48,512 nt of DNA. It comes from Candidatus Shapirobacteria bacterium CG03_land_8_20_14_0_80_40_19. Lineage in GTDB: Bacteria > Patescibacteriota > Microgenomatia > UM-FILTER-40-11. Shown here piece by piece: positions 44,641 through 48,512 of the stretch. Numbering within the stretch: the stretch's first letter is position 1; every line of letters starts with the position of its first letter. Below the pieces are notes generated by a model. The model saw only the letters and a program-made list of their open reading frames with translations. It was not told where the DNA came from and did not search any database. The stretch spans positions 1-48,512 of the forward strand of contig PEVD01000028.1 of assembly GCA_002780305.1 (NCBI GenBank), written 5' to 3'. The position numbers were made by a program, and so were the translations under genes.

Positions 44641-44966
44641 AAGCTCATAAGCCGGATTCTGTTTAAGAAATATCTATCTAATGCTCTTGACTTCGGTTCT
44701 CGGGAAAGCATCCTGATAACGAACCTTTCGAAGATTGCAGCAGGGAGGATTGCCCGTTTCACCCGAGCATTACCTCGGTTCGTCACTGTTGCTCTAACTG
44801 TCTCCTCGCCCGCCGAATCGGCGGGCGGGATCTCCACCTTTCGGTAGACACCTTGCTTTCTGCTGTCCGGACTTTCCTCCCACCTAAAATCGCTCCTTGA
44901 GCCGTGTACGAATAGTACAAGAAGGCTAAAGGTAAGATTTGGTGGGTTATTTCCCGGCTTTCAACC
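44635..44966 (-). ncRNA. rnpB: RNase P RNA, bacterial type A-like
   Basis: Minus strand GGAGGAAAGTCCGGACAGCAG (P4 region), GGTGTCTACCGAAAGGTGGAGA, ACAGAATCCGGCTTATGAGC 3' consensus, P1 GGTTGAAAGC/GCTTTCAACC. Confidence 0.95.
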
Positions 44967-45023
44967 AAGCTTGATTGTAGCATTTTTTAAGCGTAAAATC
45001 AATTTCAAGAATTTTAAGGAAAA

Positions 45024-45803
45024 ATGTCTTTATCTCAATCATTATTATTAGCGATAGTTCAGGGATTAACTGAATTTCTGCCGGTTTCTTCTTCCGGCCA
45101 TTTAGTTTTGTTGCAAAAATTGTTTGGAATTGAAAAGCCGCCGGTTTTTTTTGATACCCTGCTTCATCTTGGAACCCTGGGGGCAGTTTTACTTTTTTTT
45201 AAAGAAGAAATATTTTCTTTGTTTGATAATTGGAAGAAAAAAATTAAACTCTGGCGGCTGATTTTTTTTGGGACAATACCAGCGGCGGTTTTTGGTTTAA
45301 TTTTAAGCCCCAAGATTGAATTGATTTTTAACTCTTTAAAATTAGTCGGTTTAATGTGGATCGTTTTTGGGATTTTATTATTATCAACCAAAAAACTTAT
45401 TAATAAAAAGTCAGGAAAAATAGAAAAACTGGAAGAAATCAAGTTGTCGGACTCATTGGTGGTTGGTTTTTTTCAGGCGTTTGCTTTATTTCCCGGAATT
45501 TCCCGTTCCGGCTCTACTATTTTTGGAGGTTTAAGCCGCAATTTTTCGCCGAAGCTTGCTTTATTGTTTTCTTTTTTACTTTCAGTTCCGGCAATTATCG
45601 GGGCAGTAATTTTAGAACTAAAAAAAGTTGAGTTAGGCGAAATTAATATTGGCATAAGTCTTACTTCGATGTTAATTGCCGGCTTTGTCGGTTATTTTTC
45701 TCTGAAAATGTTAAAAAAAGTTCTAGAGTCGGAAAAATTATTTTATTTTGGTTTTTACTGTTTGTTTTTGGGGCTAATTGTTTTAATCTTTAACTTAAAA
45801 TGA
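45024..45803 (+). CDS. uppP: Undecaprenyl-diphosphatase
   Basis: QGLTEFLPVSSSGHLVL, FPGISRSGSTI. Confidence 0.96.
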   Translation: MSLSQSLLLAIVQGLTEFLPVSSSGHLVLLQKLFGIEKPPVFFDTLLHLGTLGAVLLFFKEEIFSLFDNWKKKIKLWRLIFFGTIPAAVFGLILSPKIELIFNSLKLVGLMWIVFGILLLSTKKLINKKSGKIEKLEEIKLSDSLVVGFFQAFALFPGISRSGSTIFGGLSRNFSPKLALLFSFLLSVPAIIGAVILELKKVELGEINIGISLTSMLIAGFVGYFSLKMLKKVLESEKLFYFGFYCLFLGLIVLIFNLK

Positions 45804-45886
45804 AGATAAAAAGTCTTTTTTTTCATTGACGGTGGGGTAAATAAAATTGTCAGTGATAAAAGCAGTTTGCAAAATGAACTCAAATT

Positions 45887-46090
45887 ATGAAAAAACGTTG
45901 TTCTGTTGATGATTTAATTGCCCAGGCCTTGAAGTACTTGGCTGATAAAAATTATGTTTTTTGCCCCAGTACCTATCCGCAATGCGCTGATAAGAAAAAT
46001 TTGTTTGACACGCTTTTGATGAATAAAAATAAGGTTTATTTTAATGTGGTTTTTATAAGTTTCTGCACTTCTGTTCTTTACTTTTTCTAG
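45887..46090 (+). CDS. Small hypothetical ORF
   Basis: 67-aa ORF MKKRCSVDDLIAQALKYLADKNYVFC...; no recognised domain. Confidence 0.3.
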   Translation: MKKRCSVDDLIAQALKYLADKNYVFCPSTYPQCADKKNLFDTLLMNKNKVYFNVVFISFCTSVLYFF

Positions 46091-46103
46091 TTTTGTGTCT
46101 GTA

Positions 46104-46145
46104 ATATTCATTACGCTGGCGTAATGAATATATTGAGGCTAAAAG
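46104..46145. repeat. Palindrome ATATTCATTACGC-TG-GCGTAATGAATAT plus flank, copy 2 (convergent intergenic)
   Basis: 13-bp perfect arms; flank gaggctaaaa shared with 31128 copy. Confidence 0.75.
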
Positions 46146-46188
46146 TTAAATTTACATGGCTGAAAACTAATATAAATAGAGACATAGC

Positions 46189-47382
46189 CTATTTTTCCTG
46201 CAAAATCATTGGCCTGAATAGTTCGTCCTGCCAATAATTCACACCTTCGATATCAGCCCCAATTAATTGTCTTAATAGTGGTTCCAAAGAGATAATTTTG
46301 ATGTTTTTAGCGATATTGATATTGCCGATGGGCTGGCGGGAGTTGGTACCCATGATGATGGAAAAAAGAGGATGTTTGATTTTTGTTTCCCATCCGGGAG
46401 TAAATTTACAATGGACCAGGCAAACAGCCAGTGATTTCGCTCCGTACCCGGATAGTGCCTCGGCCAGAGTATAAACTGTTCCCATTGTCGAAGCTTCATC
46501 ATCATAGATAAGACAATGTTTACCTTTTACAATCGATTTTTCCCCTTCGGACAATTCATAAACGGTTACTGCTTGACCGGACAGTCGGATTTTATCAAAA
46601 GAGACGGAGGGTATTTGTAAGTACTGACCAATTCTTGTTGCGGCCAAATTTCGCCCTTTGTCCGGTTGGACGACAACAAACTTTTCCGGGATAATTTCAA
46701 CTCTTTTTTTTAATTCGTCCATTATTAATTTCCAGGGAGAAATTGGCGCCAGCGGGATGCCGAACATGGCAGCACAGGCCTGGGTGGCGCTGGAATGGGG
46801 TTCAATTACGATCATTCGATCAACAAACGCCTTAAGTCCGCCTATTGCCGCCCTAATGTTGGTGGTGCTTGGAACATAACAGCCGTCTTTATTGATGTTT
46901 TTATCTTCTCTGGTATAACCGAAGAATGGGCATACCAAAGTTATAAACTGCGCCCCGAGAGTATTTACGAAGTGATCGGCCACTCTCTTTACTCTTTCTA
47001 GGTCTTTTTCCGTAAGAATGGAAGAGACAATATAAATTGATTGAGCCTCAAGGTTTTCTTTGTCTATAATTGTTTGTGTTTCTCCATCTGGAAAAGCTTG
47101 TTCAATTGTCGTGGCAACAGGAGAAATCCCGAAATAGCCGTGTTTCTGAGTTTTATAAAACTCTCCGGCGACATCGCCTTGATACGGGGTAAGCACCACA
47201 ATTTGAAAATTTTTTCGATCGATAAGATGATGTATTTCTTTATTTTTGGCTTGCCAAAATTTTGCCGCAGAATCAAAAGTGATTTCCGGTGCTCTTATAT
47301 AAACAGTCCGTCCTTTTGAATCTGTGACCGGCTCTTTTCCGGGGGTAAAGGAAAATTTCTGAGGGTTTATTCTTTCAACCAT
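46189..47382 (-). CDS. Ribose-phosphate pyrophosphokinase-like (divergent PRPP synthetase family)
   Basis: FPDGETQ, CPFFGYTREDK, VIEPHSSATQA, LIYDDEASTMGT; N-terminal extension. Confidence 0.8.
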   Translation of the reverse strand: MVERINPQKFSFTPGKEPVTDSKGRTVYIRAPEITFDSAAKFWQAKNKEIHHLIDRKNFQIVVLTPYQGDVAGEFYKTQKHGYFGISPVATTIEQAFPDGETQTIIDKENLEAQSIYIVSSILTEKDLERVKRVADHFVNTLGAQFITLVCPFFGYTREDKNINKDGCYVPSTTNIRAAIGGLKAFVDRMIVIEPHSSATQACAAMFGIPLAPISPWKLIMDELKKRVEIIPEKFVVVQPDKGRNLAATRIGQYLQIPSVSFDKIRLSGQAVTVYELSEGEKSIVKGKHCLIYDDEASTMGTVYTLAEALSGYGAKSLAVCLVHCKFTPGWETKIKHPLFSIIMGTNSRQPIGNINIAKNIKIISLEPLLRQLIGADIEGVNYWQDELFRPMILQEK

Positions 47383-47434
47383 GGTATTTGGTTGGGCAAT
47401 CTTGTTATAGCACCAAAAAGTTTATTGGTCAAAT

Positions 47435-48199
47435 TTAGTTTAGATATGGAATTTGATCCGGATCGAGATCAAGAAGCGGGGCGCAGAAGCGGTCAACGGC
47501 TAGATTATCAAATCCGGCAATAAGTTTATTAACCGGGGGAAGACAGGGTTGCCCGTGAATTTCATTGCCGAGCTGTCCGATACTGGCGTCAACTAAAACA
47601 AAGTCGGACGGACGGTATAGATTTAGGTCGAAGACGGATTGTTGTACTCCGTATTTAAAATGCAGTTCACTTTTATTCCACCAATTAGGCATAAATTTTT
47701 TTATCAATCCTTCGTTTAAATAAAGGCCGAATAAGTTTTTAGTGGCACAAGTTAGTATTCCTTCATCATGCTGTTTTAACACCGGAATATTAATAAAAAA
47801 GGAGTCGAAGATAATTTTCGGCAGTTTTACTTTTTTCAGCGCCCGGGCTCGGGGATTTTCTTTTATGATTCTCTCTTCCCGATTTAAATCAATTAATTTA
47901 ATTTTGTATTTTTCAACCAACTTTTCATATTCCAATTCCTTAAAAGCTTTAAGGGTGTCACACCCTCCGGAACCTTCGGCTACAATTATCTCCGCTTTAG
48001 AGTAATTTTGGCAGAATTTGACTGTCTCTTCAATCAGCTCGACCGGAGTGGTGCAGGGCGGCTTCATAACGGTGGTCAAATTTGGCTTAAGTAAAATTCT
48101 TGCCCGATTTTTTATCAGTCCGGCCAGATTTGATTTTTGCAGGATTTCCGGCACGGATTTTTTAAAAGAAACAAAATCGAGCTCAAAAATATCCTTCAT
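47435..48199 (-). CDS. DUF362-domain protein
   Basis: ILLKPNLTTVMKPPCTTPVELIEETVKF...IIVAEGSGG...FINIPVLKQHDEGILTCATKNLFGL. Confidence 0.85.
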   Translation of the reverse strand: MKDIFELDFVSFKKSVPEILQKSNLAGLIKNRARILLKPNLTTVMKPPCTTPVELIEETVKFCQNYSKAEIIVAEGSGGCDTLKAFKELEYEKLVEKYKIKLIDLNREERIIKENPRARALKKVKLPKIIFDSFFINIPVLKQHDEGILTCATKNLFGLYLNEGLIKKFMPNWWNKSELHFKYGVQQSVFDLNLYRPSDFVLVDASIGQLGNEIHGQPCLPPVNKLIAGFDNLAVDRFCAPLLDLDPDQIPYLN

Positions 48200-48235
48200 G
48201 AGATTATTTTACCAAAAAAATGTATAATTCGGGAG

Positions 48236-48512
48236 ATGAAAAATGCGAATTTATTGGATCAGTTTTTTTTGGTTGACCCTAAAGTTGTGGACGGTCTTAT
48301 TTCCGCCTCCGAACTGAAAAAAAAAGATGTTGTTCTGGAAATCGGGGCGGGACGTGGCGTTTTGACTAAAATTATTGCCGCCAAAGCGGGCAAGGTTATC
48401 GCCGTTGAAATCGATAAAAAGTTTAGAAAAGATCTGGCTGGTTTGGGGAGTTCCGTCAGGATTATTTTTGCCGACGCGCTGAGCGTTCTTAAAAACAAAG
48501 AAAAATATAATC
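48236..48512 (+). CDS. rsmA: rRNA adenine dimethyltransferase (KsgA/RsmA), 3' truncated by window edge
   Basis: MKNANLLDQFFLVDPKVVDGLI...VVLEIGAGRGVLTKIIAAKAGKVIAVEID. Confidence 0.9.
   Translation, partial: MKNANLLDQFFLVDPKVVDGLISASELKKKDVVLEIGAGRGVLTKIIAAKAGKVIAVEIDKKFRKDLAGLGSSVRIIFADALSVLKNKEKYN

Noticed and set aside
44809-44831. GC-rich hairpin in rnpB as a foreign insertion
   Set aside because: Position matches the normal variable P12 hairpin of bacterial RNase P RNA; only the core similarity to the mltG element is noted.
45887-46090. Small Cys-containing ORF as an antimicrobial or toxin gene
   Set aside because: No RBS-domain-context support and the C-terminal part runs into low-complexity intergenic sequence; kept only as a low-confidence ORF.

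Overview
The 48.5 kb window looks chromosomal and resembles a Candidate Phyla Radiation / Microgenomates-type genome. That placement is an inference from gene content and order: no L30 between S5 and L15, a LysW operon, reduced proteins, and dense palindromic intergenic repeats. Left to right it contains: a Nudix gene (5' truncated) followed by a 22-codon HAD-like remnant; a glycyl-radical enzyme gene; an ACT-domain gene divergent from an amino-group-carrier-protein (LysW) operon (lysW-lysX-lysY/argC-homocitrate-synthase-like-lysZ/argB-lysJ/argD-EgtC/YafJ-like Ntn amidohydrolase); a stand-alone ATP-cone gene; fusA-tuf and a long ribosomal-protein/secY/adk/map/infA/rpoA cluster ending at rpsI; a start-less ORF remnant; mltG; SNase; methyltransferase; Nudix; MBL hydrolase; a tRNA-Pro(GGG)-like cloverleaf with an aberrant T-loop; recA-recX-rny-HU-miaB; HD hydrolase; PurF-like; Memo-AMMECR1 fusion; miaA; AI-2E transporter; RNase P RNA (minus strand); uppP; PRPP-synthetase-like; DUF362; and the 5' end of ksgA/rsmA. 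The main hunt results are: (1) an EgtC-like Ntn amidohydrolase translationally coupled to the LysW operon, where a LysK-type releasing peptidase would be expected; (2) a tRNA-Pro-like gene with perfect stems but eroded elbow nucleotides; (3) families of short palindromic, word-iterated elements lying between translation genes and also in frame inside miaB, miaA, mltG and a methyltransferase; (4) a 36-nt dyad-containing repeat (31/36 identical) upstream of the ATP-cone gene and at the 3' end of miaB; (5) a 157-codon ORF remnant missing from the supplied ORF track. No searches were run. All family calls come from reading motifs.
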